Counted from the stretch's first letter, positions 16,895 to 25,406 are shown. The stretch: DNA of 64,000 nt from Tolypothrix sp. PCC 7712 (GCF_025860405.1 NZ_CP063785.1:7627390-7691389), one strand, 5' to 3'. Made by a program: numbers and translations. Notes: a model not told the origin generated them from the sequence alone.

Positions 16895-18616
16895 ATGTCT
16901 TATTGCATCAATCCTCATTGCCCAAAATCTGTTGACCCAGCAAATGCAAAAAACCGCATTTGCCGTAACTGTGGGTCAGATATTCTGCTGCAAGGTCGCT
17001 ATCAAGTACTGAAACTACTAGGACATGGAGGCTTTGGTAAGACTTTTGAAGTGGATGATGGAGGTACACTTAAAGTCTTAAAAGTCCTAACAGAGAATAA
17101 TTTAAAAGCTATTGAACTATTTCAGCAAGAAGCAAAAGTTTTAAGCCAGTTGGATAATCCTGGAATTCCCAGGGTAGATTCAGATGCTTATTTTACAGTT
17201 TTACCTAAAAATAGCTCTGTCCCGTTGCATTGCTTAGTGATGGAGAAAATTGAGGGCTTAGATTTAGAGCAATGGATGGAATTTCATAACTATCAACCGA
17301 TTTCTCAATCTCAAGCTTTCAATTGGCTCAAGCAACTTGTAGAAATTCTCACTAAATTACACGCTCATCAATATTTTCACCGTGATATTAAGCCTCAGAA
17401 TATCATGTTACGACCTAGTGGGCAGCTTGTCTTAATTGATTTTGGAGCGGTTCGACAAGTGACTACAACTATTTTGGCAGGAAATTCTCATACCAGAATC
17501 ATTTCACAAGGATATTCACCGCCAGAGCAACAAAATGGTTATTCAGTACCACAGTCAGACTTTTTCGCTTTGGGGCGAACTTTTATTTTTCTACTCACAG
17601 GTAAAGAACCCCAAGATAAAGAAATTTATAACCCTCTGACTAACGAATTGAACTGGCGAAAATATGCATTAAATATTTCTCCACTTTTTGCAGACTTAAT
17701 AGACAATTTAATGGCTCCCAGCGCAAGCCAGCGGCCTCAAAATACACAATTTATTTTGCTGCAATTACAAAATATAGAAAAAGAGTTACATAACACTCAT
17801 AAACTATATCAACCAAGAATATTCCAATCAGCTAGCAAAGTTAAATTTCCTGCGTTATCGACTTCTGTAGCTACTGTATCAGTTGCTGCCATAAAATCAT
17901 TAAATACTTCTTATAAGCAAACTCCTAAAAGCAAAATATATGGGCAATTTTTCATTAGCTTAGGAGTTATATTATGTTCTGGTTTTGCTATTACAGCAAT
18001 TAACCAATCCAGTATAAAAACTCAAGTTTCTCCTGTAGAAAATATTCCAATTACTATTCCTAGTATAGTTTCCTCACCAGTTAACCAAATTCCAGAAACT
18101 ATAAATGAAGCTAAACCTAAACCAACAATAAGTCCTTTAAATTTACCTGTATCTGAAACAGTAGAAGCCGAACAACCTCAAAGCAAAGCAGTAGAAAAAG
18201 AAAAACGTCAAGCTGCTTTTAAAGCAGAGCAAGAGAGACAAGCGGCTATTAAAAGAGAATTTACTGCTAGAGCCGAAAAGGAGAAGCTAGAAGTTTTAAT
18301 TAAGGAGAAAAAAATACAAGATGATTTATTAGTACAAAAAAGGCGACAAGACGCACTTTTAATTCAGCGCAAACGACAACAGGAAGCAATAGAAGCTGAA
18401 AAACCTCAGATCAAGCGCACTGCTTTACGAACAAAGCCACAACAAAAAAACACTATAAAAGCCCGAAGTAATCAGCAACTACCAGTTAAACAGAAAAAAG
18501 ATGTAGTAAATCCAAATAATACTGCAATTAACACTAAAAATCCTTGGGAGTATAAAGATACTATTCCAAAAGCATCAGATGAATTAGAAAAGGTAATAAG
18601 AGAAGGAAATCAATGA
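16895..18616 (+). CDS. Zinc-ribbon Ser/Thr protein kinase, membrane-anchored
   Basis: A 573-residue Hanks-type kinase. The N-terminus has a four-cysteine ribbon (CxxxxC...CRNC, residues ~4-27), as in a cyanobacterial kinase group. The kinase domain (~34-300) keeps the glycine loop LGHGGFGKTF, the ATP lysine in KVLKVL, the catalytic HRDIKPQN (~163-170) and DFGAVRQV in place of the usual DFG-x-A. A GYSPPEQ substrate-binding segment follows. A membrane helix lies near 350-370 (FFISLGVILCSGFAITAI), then a Pro-rich section and a long Glu/Lys/Gln/Arg coiled-coil (~435-500). It overlaps the next gene by four bases (ATGA), so the two are probably translationally coupled. Targets are unknown. Confidence 0.92.
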   Translation: MSYCINPHCPKSVDPANAKNRICRNCGSDILLQGRYQVLKLLGHGGFGKTFEVDDGGTLKVLKVLTENNLKAIELFQQEAKVLSQLDNPGIPRVDSDAYFTVLPKNSSVPLHCLVMEKIEGLDLEQWMEFHNYQPISQSQAFNWLKQLVEILTKLHAHQYFHRDIKPQNIMLRPSGQLVLIDFGAVRQVTTTILAGNSHTRIISQGYSPPEQQNGYSVPQSDFFALGRTFIFLLTGKEPQDKEIYNPLTNELNWRKYALNISPLFADLIDNLMAPSASQRPQNTQFILLQLQNIEKELHNTHKLYQPRIFQSASKVKFPALSTSVATVSVAAIKSLNTSYKQTPKSKIYGQFFISLGVILCSGFAITAINQSSIKTQVSPVENIPITIPSIVSSPVNQIPETINEAKPKPTISPLNLPVSETVEAEQPQSKAVEKEKRQAAFKAEQERQAAIKREFTARAEKEKLEVLIKEKKIQDDLLVQKRRQDALLIQRKRQQEAIEAEKPQIKRTALRTKPQQKNTIKARSNQQLPVKQKKDVVNPNNTAINTKNPWEYKDTIPKASDELEKVIREGNQ

Positions 18617-19362
18617 GAAAACTTGTATTCAAAAGTTTAATTACTTTCTTTGTAACTAGCTCTGCATTATTGTTAATACCCATGAGCAGTTATGCACAGG
18701 TTAATATGAAAATACTGACCAACGTTGCTAAAAGTTGTCAAAAAGATGCGCTTTCTTCCGATTATTACAAGTTAATGGGGTTTGATAATGATGCTACTGT
18801 TAACGATTCAATTAAAGATTGTATATCAGCAAGATATCATTACTCTTTAGTTTTGTCTAAATTCTCTTGGCTCTCCTCAACAGGAGAAATATTACCAGGA
18901 TATCTCAGTTCTGTTTTGGTTGGAACGATAGCATATAAAAGTGTATATTACAATTTATATTCTCCGACTCAGATTTTAGATTGTATTGCTAGTAAAGATA
19001 TATCTAGCCAAGAATGTAAGGTTACGCGAGGATATATGTCTCAGGGACTAAAAATGAGATATGTACTGTGGCGAGATAAAGTTTATCTTGTGTACGTTTG
19101 TCCTACTTGTTTCGTTGCCTATGATGATATATCCGGTTCCCAAGAGCAAATTTTAACAGCTTTTATGAAATGGTTTCTTACACTTGATAAACCAAAAAGA
19201 CGAGAATTAATGTCACTTTTAGGTGATGAAAAACCTGCTGTTAATTTAAAGTACCAATTGATAGAAGAATCTAGGCTAGCAGTACAAGAATATACGGAAG
19301 CACGGGCAAGAGTAGAGCAGCAGGAAAGGGAGAGACGCAGACGGGAAATACTTGATCAATAA
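18613..19362 (+). CDS. Exported protein coupled to the kinase, unknown
   Basis: A 249-residue protein with a signal peptide (~1-28, ending SSYAQVN). The mature part has six cysteines (in NVAKSCQKD, IKDCISARY, LDCIASKD, SQECKV and VYVCPTCFV) that could form disulfides in an oxidising compartment. The last ~35 residues are a charged helix (LAVQEYTEARARVEQQERERRRRE). I do not recognise the family. Its start codon overlaps the stop codon of the kinase gene in an ATGA, so it is probably made with the kinase; the kinase's extracytoplasmic tail and this secreted protein might interact, which is inference. Confidence 0.82.
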   Translation: MRKLVFKSLITFFVTSSALLLIPMSSYAQVNMKILTNVAKSCQKDALSSDYYKLMGFDNDATVNDSIKDCISARYHYSLVLSKFSWLSSTGEILPGYLSSVLVGTIAYKSVYYNLYSPTQILDCIASKDISSQECKVTRGYMSQGLKMRYVLWRDKVYLVYVCPTCFVAYDDISGSQEQILTAFMKWFLTLDKPKRRELMSLLGDEKPAVNLKYQLIEESRLAVQEYTEARARVEQQERERRRREILDQ

Positions 19363-19490
19363 GTTTTTGAACTACAGATAATGATGCATTAAGGCGTGAA
19401 TATTCATAATTTTATTCTAGCCATTAATGAGGTTGAAATTCCCAGCCTTATGCATCTTATTACTTTACTTTTTTGTAGCTTTATATGAAA

Positions 19491-20882
19491 TTAAAATTCC
19501 ACGTTTTCAGGGGTTCGAGGGAAGGGAATTACATCGCGAATATTTCCCATTCCCGTCATAAATTGCACGAGGCGCTCAAAACCTAAGCCGAAACCAGCGT
19601 GAGGTACAGAACCAAAGCGACGTAAATCTAAATACCACCATAAATCTTCTGGTTTCATTCCTTGTGCTAATACACGCCGTTCTAGCACGTCTAGCCGTTC
19701 TTCCCGTTGTGAACCACCGACAATTTCGCCGATTTTCGGTGCGAGAATATCCATTGCGCGCACAGTCTTTTCATCATCGTTTAACCGCATATAAAAAGCT
19801 TTAATTTGCGCTGGATAATCGGTAACAATTACTGGTTTTTTAAACAGTTGTTCAGCTAAATAGCGTTCGTGTTCTGATTGTAAATCCAGACCCCAACTAA
19901 CAGGATATTCAAACTTGAAATCGGCTTTTTCTAAAAGTTTGATGGCATCTGTATAAGTTAAACGCTCAAATTGATTATTAATAATATTTTCTGCGGTTGC
20001 TAATACAGAATTATCAATGCGTTGATTAAAAAATTCCATATCTTCTGGGCATTTTTCCAACACATATTTAAATATATATTTGAGAAACGCCTCAGCTAAA
20101 TCCATATCACCATTAAGGTCACAAAATGCCATTTCTGGCTCAACCATCCAAAATTCGGCTAAGTGGCGCGAGGTGTTGGAATTTTCTGCACGGAAGGTAG
20201 GGCCAAAAGTGTAGACGTTACTAAACGCCATCGCCATCACTTCAGCTTCTAACTGTCCGCTAACAGTTAAATATGCGGGTTTACCAAAAAAGTCTTTACT
20301 GTAATCGACAGCTTGGTTGTCTGTGCGGGGAATATTTTTCAAATCCAAGCTGGTGACGCTAAACATTTCGCCTGCGCCTTCACAATCGCTAGCTGTAATG
20401 ATGGGTGTGTGTACCCACAAAAAGCCTCTTTCTTGGAAAAAGTTGTGAATGGCTGTCGAACAAGCATTGCGGACGCGGAAAACTGCACCAAAAGAATTAG
20501 TGCGCGATCGCAAATGTCCAATGGTACGCAAAAATTCAAAGGAGTGGCGTTTCTTTTGCAGTGGATAAACTTCGGGATCAGCTTCACCATAGACTTTCAC
20601 GGTTTCGGCTTTCAGTTCAATTCGCTGTCCTTTCCCTTGGGAAGCTACCAACACACCAGCTACTTCTACCGCCGCACCTGTATTGACTTTTTTTAAAATC
20701 ACTTCGTAGTCTGGCACATCTTCGTTGATCACAACTTGCAAATTTGCCAAAGATGAACCGTCATTAACTTCTATAAAAGCAAACCCCTTCAACTCGCGTT
20801 TAGTCCGCACCCAGCCTTGAACTAAGAGAGAGTCATCAGGTTCACCACTTCGCAATATTTCTACAATTCGTCGATTTACCAT
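19491..20882 (-). CDS. asnS: Asparaginyl-tRNA synthetase
   Basis: A 463-residue class II aminoacyl-tRNA synthetase that charges tRNA-Asn. The N-terminal OB-fold anticodon-binding domain (~15-110: LVQGWVRTKRELKGFAFIEVNDGS) is followed by the catalytic core. Motif 2 reads FRAENSNTSRHLAEFWMVEPE, motif 3 reads GFGLGFERLVQFMTG and is followed by IRDVIPFPRTP, which is characteristic of AsnRS rather than AspRS. Length is standard. ATG at 20882. The next gene upstream (20886-21254, minus) ends only three bases before it, suggesting an operon. Confidence 0.97.
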   Translation of the reverse strand: MVNRRIVEILRSGEPDDSLLVQGWVRTKRELKGFAFIEVNDGSSLANLQVVINEDVPDYEVILKKVNTGAAVEVAGVLVASQGKGQRIELKAETVKVYGEADPEVYPLQKKRHSFEFLRTIGHLRSRTNSFGAVFRVRNACSTAIHNFFQERGFLWVHTPIITASDCEGAGEMFSVTSLDLKNIPRTDNQAVDYSKDFFGKPAYLTVSGQLEAEVMAMAFSNVYTFGPTFRAENSNTSRHLAEFWMVEPEMAFCDLNGDMDLAEAFLKYIFKYVLEKCPEDMEFFNQRIDNSVLATAENIINNQFERLTYTDAIKLLEKADFKFEYPVSWGLDLQSEHERYLAEQLFKKPVIVTDYPAQIKAFYMRLNDDEKTVRAMDILAPKIGEIVGGSQREERLDVLERRVLAQGMKPEDLWWYLDLRRFGSVPHAGFGLGFERLVQFMTGMGNIRDVIPFPRTPENVEF

Positions 20883-20885
20883 AAT

Positions 20886-21254
20886 TTACCCAGCACAGGA
20901 CTTTAATATCCAGCCTATGATAACGCCCATTCCACCAAAGCGGACGGCTTGCCAGAAAGGTTTCTTGAAGCTACGCCAAGAAAATAATTGGCTTTCTAGG
21001 TTGAGTTCTAGCGCTTCCAACTGCTGTTTAATTTGCCGTAACTCTGCTTTAATTTCTGGGGCAGGATTTTTATTTTGCTGCAATTCTTGGCGACGCTGTT
21101 GCCATTGTGCCTTTTGTTCGCGATCGCTTTGCACTTGATTGTATCGTTCCTTAAGAGAGAAAAGCGATCGCTCTACTTCTTGCAGTTCTTGTTCAAAATC
21201 GGCTTCGGAATTTCCCTCGGTTGAAGAATTAGAAAACTGTTTAGGCGGCTTCAT
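20886..21254 (-). CDS. Coiled-coil protein with C-terminal membrane helix
   Basis: A 122-residue protein from the ATG at 21254 (MKPPKQFS); the frame stays open to 21293, but the added residues look like leader noise. A polar N-terminus is followed by two heptad-rich helices (residues ~23-95: QELQEVERSLFSLKERYNQVQ..., ELRQIKQQLEALELNLESQLF), then a short membrane helix (GGMGVIIGWILKSCAG) at the end. It looks like a tail-anchored protein. I do not recognise a named family. It ends three bases before asnS in the same direction. Confidence 0.7.
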   Translation of the reverse strand: MKPPKQFSNSSTEGNSEADFEQELQEVERSLFSLKERYNQVQSDREQKAQWQQRRQELQQNKNPAPEIKAELRQIKQQLEALELNLESQLFSWRSFKKPFWQAVRFGGMGVIIGWILKSCAG

Positions 21255-21363
21255 TTTGCAGTAGTAAATTATGATTAAATGTGAGTCTGCCAATAGTCAA
21301 TAGCTAAAATTGAGACTATAGACTAACTCAGCACTTATCATTTAGTACTCAGTATTTAGAGTT

Positions 21364-21660
21364 ATGTCTCAACCTACCCAGCTGCCTAAAACCAGTCAAC
21401 TGAATGAATTTAGCACTCTGGAACTAGCCCAAGCTCTCATGGAGAGACTCAGCATTTCTCCTAATGATTGGCATCGCCTCAAGTCTAACCGCAATTCCCG
21501 CGCTCGTGAACAGGCCGCCGCCGCTCTGGTGTTTCTACTGAAGGATCAGCCACAAGAAGCACTCGCCCGATTGGAACAGGCTACTGGTTGGTTAGATCGT
21601 TCTATTTCTGCTCCCCCTTGTCCGACTCATGGGGATAAGGGGAAGGGGACTGGGGAGTAG
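21364..21660 (+). CDS. Small cyanobacterial protein (DUF6439-like)
   Basis: A 98-residue protein. The core (FSTLELAQALMERLSISPNDWHRLKSNR..., then QAAAALVFLLKDQPQEALARLEQATGWLDRS) is familiar as a conserved cyanobacterial hypothetical family that I recall as DUF6439; the name needs checking. It has two or three helices and no signal peptide. The last ~8 residues (GDKGKGTGE) run into the GGGGACTGGGGA tandem repeat that follows, so the C-terminus was probably extended by repeat growth. ATG at 21364. Confidence 0.75.
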   Translation: MSQPTQLPKTSQLNEFSTLELAQALMERLSISPNDWHRLKSNRNSRAREQAAAALVFLLKDQPQEALARLEQATGWLDRSISAPPCPTHGDKGKGTGE

Positions 21661-21700
21661 GGGCTGGGGACTGGGGACTGGGAACTGGGGACTGAGAAAA
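21636..21700. repeat. GGGGACTGGGGACT-type tandem repeat
   Basis: Several head-to-tail copies of GGGGACT / GGGAACT run from the end of the preceding gene. A complementary CCCCGATCCCCAATCC array occurs at 21776-21799, giving an imperfect inverted repeat across the 145-bp gap. Confidence 0.7.
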
Positions 21701-21804
21701 AGGAGAATTAATAAATTTAGACTCTTGACTTTGAACTCTAAACTCTTTACAAATACCCAATCTCCAATAACTAATCCCCGATCCCCGATCCCCAATCCCT
21801 AGTA

Positions 21805-22275
21805 TCACCGCCGCAGAGATAGGCGGGGGCGCGGGGTTTCTAGCTGTTTACAAAGCCTTAATTCTGTGCCCTTACGGTTCCACTCTACTTGATCGAAGAT
21901 TTGATGTAGTAGACATAAACCTCGACCACTTTCTGCTTCATCTGGAGGGAGATAGTCAATGGGATCGGGATCGCAATCAGAATCAGATTCAGATTCAGAT
22001 GATGGACTAAAACCGTTACCTTGATCTGATATAATCCACCAATATTGATTATCTATCAAGGAAAAACGTACTAAGACTGTTTTACTAGGGTCTAGGTTAT
22101 TACCATGTTTTGCCGCGTTGACTAAGGCCTCTTGGAGTCCTAGCCTCAGTTCTGCTTGCATTCTTTCTGGAATTTCTGCCAAGAGTAAATCTAAGATTGG
22201 ACACAGATAGAGAGTTGAGGCAAAACTAATAGTGCCCCAATAACGTCCAACTGGACGGAGCGAGATGGTAATCAC
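21805..22275 (-). CDS. RsbW-like anti-sigma / ATP-binding regulatory protein
   Basis: A 156-residue protein of the GHKL ATPase superfamily, resembling anti-sigma-factor serine kinases (HATPase_c_2). The N box is LRLGLQEALVNAAKHGN (~43-59), with the Mg-binding Glu and Asn; the G1 box is ISDQGNGF (~83-90), and the G2 region is ESGRGLCLLHQIFDQVEW (~113-130). Between G1 and G2 there is an unusual acidic Ser/Glu/Asp stretch (SSESESDSDCDPDPIDYLPP). Such proteins usually act in partner-switching with an STAS protein or phosphatase, none of which lies next to it. ATG at 22275. Confidence 0.87.
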   Translation of the reverse strand: MITISLRPVGRYWGTISFASTLYLCPILDLLLAEIPERMQAELRLGLQEALVNAAKHGNNLDPSKTVLVRFSLIDNQYWWIISDQGNGFSPSSESESDSDCDPDPIDYLPPDEAESGRGLCLLHQIFDQVEWNRKGTELRLCKQLETPRPRLSLRR

Positions 22276-22700
22276 AAGAGAAACCCCATAGCTTTCAGTT
22301 AGCTAGACATCAGTTTGCTATCACAGGCACCCTGATAAATATTGAGGTGGTCATGCTGCCTTCAAACTTGCGTCTTTAAAACTAAATTTTGAAAATGCTA
22401 GGGAGCATTGACTCTATTTATGAATTAGAGATTGTTTAATACATAAAACGGCTTGGAGTTATATCCAAAGGCAGTCAGGCACTAAAAAAATGCTAATAAT
22501 TAAAAGTAGCATTTTTGTGTTATGTCTGTTGGCCGATTTGGCATTTAACAATCCGATTCATAATTTAATTGAGCCTATGCAACTTCAGTTTTTTAAAAAA
22601 ATCAATCTATTTTTAGCTTAATTCAATTTTAGCATTTTTACTATGCAATAGACTACAAATTTGAAATTTGAGTTTTTGTCAAGGTGGCAGTACCCCCGTA
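22276..22700. other. Intergenic region between rlmD-like gene and RsbW-like gene
   Basis: A 425-bp gap carrying the terminator of the upstream minus-strand gene (22485-22516) and presumably the promoter of the RsbW-like gene near its left end. No gene is seen. Confidence 0.5.
22485..22516 (-). terminator. Rho-independent terminator
   Basis: On the minus strand AAAAATGCTA pairs with TAGCATTTTT over an ~11-nt loop and continues into seven T's. It lies 185 bp past the stop codon of the methyltransferase gene. Confidence 0.7.
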
Positions 22701-24068
22701 TTATTGTGATAACGCAAGAAATGCGGCAGCTTCCACATGAGCAGTTTGCGGAAAAAAATCAGCAGGTTGTACCCGTGTGAGCGTATATAGCCCATCTTGG
22801 CAGAGCAGCTTCAAGTCTCGAGCCAAGGTAGCTACTTTACAGCTGACGTAAACGATTCTTTGTGGTTTCGTTTGCCGTAAAGATTCGATGACAGCGCGAT
22901 CGCAACCTTTGCGAGGCGGATCGAGTAATACCACATCTGGGACGCTTTCCATCTGTGGCAGCAATTTTTCTACTGCCCCGGTTTGGAAGGTGACATTATT
23001 AATTCCATTACGTTGGGCGTTCAAAATTGCTTGCTGTACTGCCTCTGCCTGTACTTCTAGCCCGGTAGCTTGCTGTACTTGTTTCGCCAAAGGCAAGGTC
23101 AAAGTTCCAATTCCACAGTAGGCATCCACCAACACCTCATACCCTTGTAGATTCAGTTCTGACTGAATTACTTCTAAAAGTGCCTCTGCTGTTTCAGTAT
23201 AAACCTGAAAAAACGTATCGGGTAGTACCTGGAATTCCAATCCTGCAAATTTTTCGCGCAAGTATGGCATACCAGCAATGCAGCGAGTCTCACTACCAAA
23301 GATGGCGTTAGTGCGATCGCGATTGCGATTTAACGATACACCTACTAACTGCGGATAGCGTTGCACCCATTCCTGTGCTTGGGTTTCAATACCTGGTAAA
23401 TGCCAATCTTTAACAACTAGAGTTAATAAAATTTCCCCAGTGCGCCGCCCAATGCGTAAACCTAGATGGCGGATTTGCCCTTGATGACGACGTTCATCAT
23501 AAATTTGCCAACCCCGCTTTTGAATATCCAACTTCACCTCAGCAAGTATGGGATTTAATCGCGAGTCTTGCACTGGGCATTGATTCAAGTTAATTAATTG
23601 GTGGCTAGCTTTTTGGTAGTAACCAGTTTGTACCTGCCCTGTAGAAGATTTCCCGACTGGATATGTAGCTTTGTTACGATAACCCAAAGGAGAAACTGGT
23701 ACAAGTACAGGATCTACAGATGGTTGCGTGAAACCACCTATGCGTTCCAAAGCTTGGATGACTTGATTGCGTTTAGCTGTAAGTTGGAATTCATAATTAA
23801 TATGCTGCCATTGGCAACCACCGCACTTATCAGCCACAAAACAACTTGGTCTTTGACGATGAGGCGATCGTTGCAATAATTCCTGAATTTTGCCGTGGGC
23901 GTATTTCGGCTTCACGTGTAACAAGCGCACAACAACGCGATCGCCTGGTACCGAATCGGGGACAAAGACAACGCGATCGTTATATCTGCCAACACCATCA
24001 CCGGTATCACTCAAATCCGCGATCGTCACTTCAATTAATTCACCCTGTTGCCAATTTGTATTAGTCAT
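22701..24068 (-). CDS. rlmD: 23S rRNA (uracil-5-)-methyltransferase, RlmD/RumA type
   Basis: A 455-residue TrmA/RumA-family enzyme that methylates a uracil of 23S rRNA using S-adenosylmethionine. The N-terminal TRAM domain (~8-65: LIEVTIADLSDTGDGVGRYNDRVVFV) is followed by an iron-sulfur cluster motif (CFVADKCGGCQWQH, ~76-89, plus a downstream Cys in NQCPVQD). The SAM site is VDAYCGIGTLTLPLAK (~308-323), the substrate/DPPRKGC motif is VVLLDPPRKGCD (~377-388) and the catalytic cysteine is in IVYVSCKVATLARDL (~405-419). Whether it is RlmD-like (one site) or RlmCD-like (two sites) cannot be told from sequence. Confidence 0.93.
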   Translation of the reverse strand: MTNTNWQQGELIEVTIADLSDTGDGVGRYNDRVVFVPDSVPGDRVVVRLLHVKPKYAHGKIQELLQRSPHRQRPSCFVADKCGGCQWQHINYEFQLTAKRNQVIQALERIGGFTQPSVDPVLVPVSPLGYRNKATYPVGKSSTGQVQTGYYQKASHQLINLNQCPVQDSRLNPILAEVKLDIQKRGWQIYDERRHQGQIRHLGLRIGRRTGEILLTLVVKDWHLPGIETQAQEWVQRYPQLVGVSLNRNRDRTNAIFGSETRCIAGMPYLREKFAGLEFQVLPDTFFQVYTETAEALLEVIQSELNLQGYEVLVDAYCGIGTLTLPLAKQVQQATGLEVQAEAVQQAILNAQRNGINNVTFQTGAVEKLLPQMESVPDVVLLDPPRKGCDRAVIESLRQTKPQRIVYVSCKVATLARDLKLLCQDGLYTLTRVQPADFFPQTAHVEAAAFLALSQ

Positions 24069-24220
24069 TTGTTATTAGTCATTTGTCATTTGTCATTTGG
24101 GGTTTGGTAATTGGTAATAGGAGGAATTTTTAATTTATTTTTTCCCCCTGCTCCCTGCCGCCTGCTTTTTCCAAATCCCCAATCCCTAGTCCCCAATCCC
24201 TAGTCCCCAATCCCTAATCA
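24064..24220. repeat. Two short tandem repeat tracts
   Basis: At 24064-24101 a 7-bp unit TCATTTG occurs in about five imperfect copies. At 24172-24219 a longer unit CCCCAATCCCTAGT occurs three times head to tail. Both lie between the divergent methyltransferase and apcD genes. Confidence 0.75.
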
Positions 24221-24313
24221 TTTCAATTCAATACATCGCTGCGTATAACCCTTCACTTGTGTACCTCCAACTCGTTAAACTAGCAAATAATATTTCGCGT
24301 GATTGCAATAATC

Positions 24314-24799
24314 ATGACTGTAATTAGCCAAGTTATTCTCCAAGCCGACGATGAACTGCGTTATCCCAGCAGTGGCGAACTGAAAAGCATCCAAGCTTTT
24401 ATGCAAACTGGTGTAAAGCGCACCAGGATTGCCAGTACTCTAGCTGAAAACGAAAAAAAGATAGTTCAGGAAGCAACCAAACAATTATGGCAGAAGCGTC
24501 CTGACTTTATTTCTCCTGGTGGCAACGCTTACGGCGAACGTCAGCGTTCTCTATGTATCCGTGACTTTGGTTGGTATTTACGCCTGATTACCTACGGCGT
24601 ACTTGCTGGCGACAAAGAGCCAATCGAAAAAATTGGTTTGATTGGTGTAAGGGAAATGTACAATTCACTTGGTGTTCCCGTACCTGGAATGGTAGAAGCG
24701 ATCGCTTCCCTCAAAAAAGCTGCCCTTGACTTATTGAGTGCAGAAGACGCTGCGGAAGCATCACCCTACTTTGATTACATTATTCAGGCTATGTCTTGA
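24314..24799 (+). CDS. apcD: Allophycocyanin alpha-B subunit
   Basis: A 161-residue phycobiliprotein. It begins [20 protein letters not shown], which is diagnostic for ApcD rather than ApcA. The chromophore cysteine is in [14 protein letters not shown] (~76-89), where phycocyanobilin is attached, and the C-terminus is [11 protein letters not shown]. ApcD is a terminal energy emitter of the phycobilisome core, transferring excitation to photosystem I/II and affecting state transitions. It stands alone here; no other apc or cpc gene is near. The ATG at 24314 is chosen by family comparison (the frame opens at 24299). Confidence 0.95.
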
Positions 24800-24970
24800 T
24801 ACAAATTGTGTACTGGTTCGAGTAGTGGATTTGCGTCTACTACAGCGAGTGCTGACATTGAGCACTCAAAATCGATAACATTCCTAATTTGATCATACTC
24901 TCCCCACAACTGGTTGTGGCCTTGGCAAGCTAATGTCAAGTTATCAACCGTTTGTGGGGAACTTTTATGG
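24788..24970 (-). pseudogene. Possible decayed HNH-type nuclease fragment
   Basis: On the minus strand an open frame overlapping the end of apcD contains TVDNLTLACQGHNQ, similar to the NLTLACQGCN motif of HNH endonucleases, but the second cysteine is replaced by histidine and the rest (LWGEYDQIRNVIDFECS...) does not match what I know of the family. The upstream part of the frame is repeat-derived. This is probably a remnant or coincidence. Confidence 0.2.
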
Positions 24971-25124
24971 GTGGGGACTGGGGACTGGGGACTGGGGAAG
25001 CAGAGGAAGCAGAGGAAGCAGAGGAAGCAGGGGAGAAATAATCTATTACCAATTACCAATTACCAATTACCAATTACCAATTACCAATTACCAATTACCA
25101 ATTACCAATTACCAATTACCCCAT
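24968..25124. repeat. Cluster of three short tandem repeats
   Basis: Three arrays sit end to end: GGGGACT (~3 copies, 24973-24997), AGAGGAAGC (9 bp, ~4 copies, 24999-25031), and the heptamer ACCAATT (~10 copies, 25048-25119). They follow apcD and end just before the candidate RNA gene terminator. All are of a kind known from filamentous cyanobacterial intergenic DNA. Confidence 0.9.
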
Positions 25125-25135
25125 GCCCAAATAAC

Positions 25136-25341
25136 AAAAAGCCGACAGCCCTTAATATAAAGACTGTCGGCAAGTATTGTGTTCCCTATTAATGACTCGG
25201 CTAGAGTTCAGTTATAAGGAAGTATGCCAGGTTGACCTGTGTACGGGGAGGATCTTAATCATGGGCACTAGTGATTGTTGTCACTGGATGGTTAGTACCT
25301 AACTGTATCTGCTCCAGGACTTTCTGACTTAGCCAGAAAAG
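25136..25341 (-). ncRNA. Candidate structured small RNA, ~205 nt (6S-like?)
   Basis: The minus strand has an extended -10 promoter (TGCTATAAT), a ~200-nt region without an open frame, and a strong intrinsic terminator. Start is taken as ~6 bases after the -10 box. Internal pairing is extensive: near the 5' end GGCTAAGTCAG can pair imperfectly with CTGAACTCTAGCC some 120 nt later, enclosing smaller hairpins (GTTAG/CTAAC, AGTGA/TCACT, CAGGT/ACCTG). One long interrupted helix with a central opening and length near 200 nt would fit 6S RNA, a regulator of RNA polymerase, but I could not confirm conserved sequence. It might also be another structured RNA. Confidence 0.5.
25141..25171 (-). terminator. 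Terminator of the candidate small RNA
   Basis: On the minus strand GCCGACAG (25171-25164) pairs perfectly with CTGTCGGC (25148-25141), with a 15-nt loop, followed directly by five T's. No minus-strand protein gene lies upstream that would need it. Confidence 0.75.
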
Positions 25342-25346
25342 TGCAC

Positions 25347-25355
25347 ATTATAGCA
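25347..25355 (-). promoter_or_regulatory. Extended -10 promoter element (TGCTATAAT)
   Basis: A consensus TATAAT (25352-25347) preceded by TG at the extended -10 position. The -35 region (CTTAAG at 16-bp spacing) is a poor match, which extended -10 promoters tolerate. Confidence 0.55.
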
Positions 25356-25406
25356 TTAGGAACTGTAACTTAAGTTACAAAGTCTAGTTATTATGTTGTA
25401 AAACTA

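Noticed and set aside
25048..25119. Possible CRISPR array
   Set aside because: The unit is a 7-bp head-to-tail repeat with no spacers and no cas genes near it.
24914..25192. Two plus-strand frames across the repeat cluster after apcD
   Set aside because: Their products are translated repeats (KQRKQRKQ, QLPITNYQLPITNY) with no independent gene features.
25200..25340. Possible tRNA
   Set aside because: No cloverleaf with TTCGA-type loop and acceptor stem could be formed; the pairings fit a longer interrupted helix instead.
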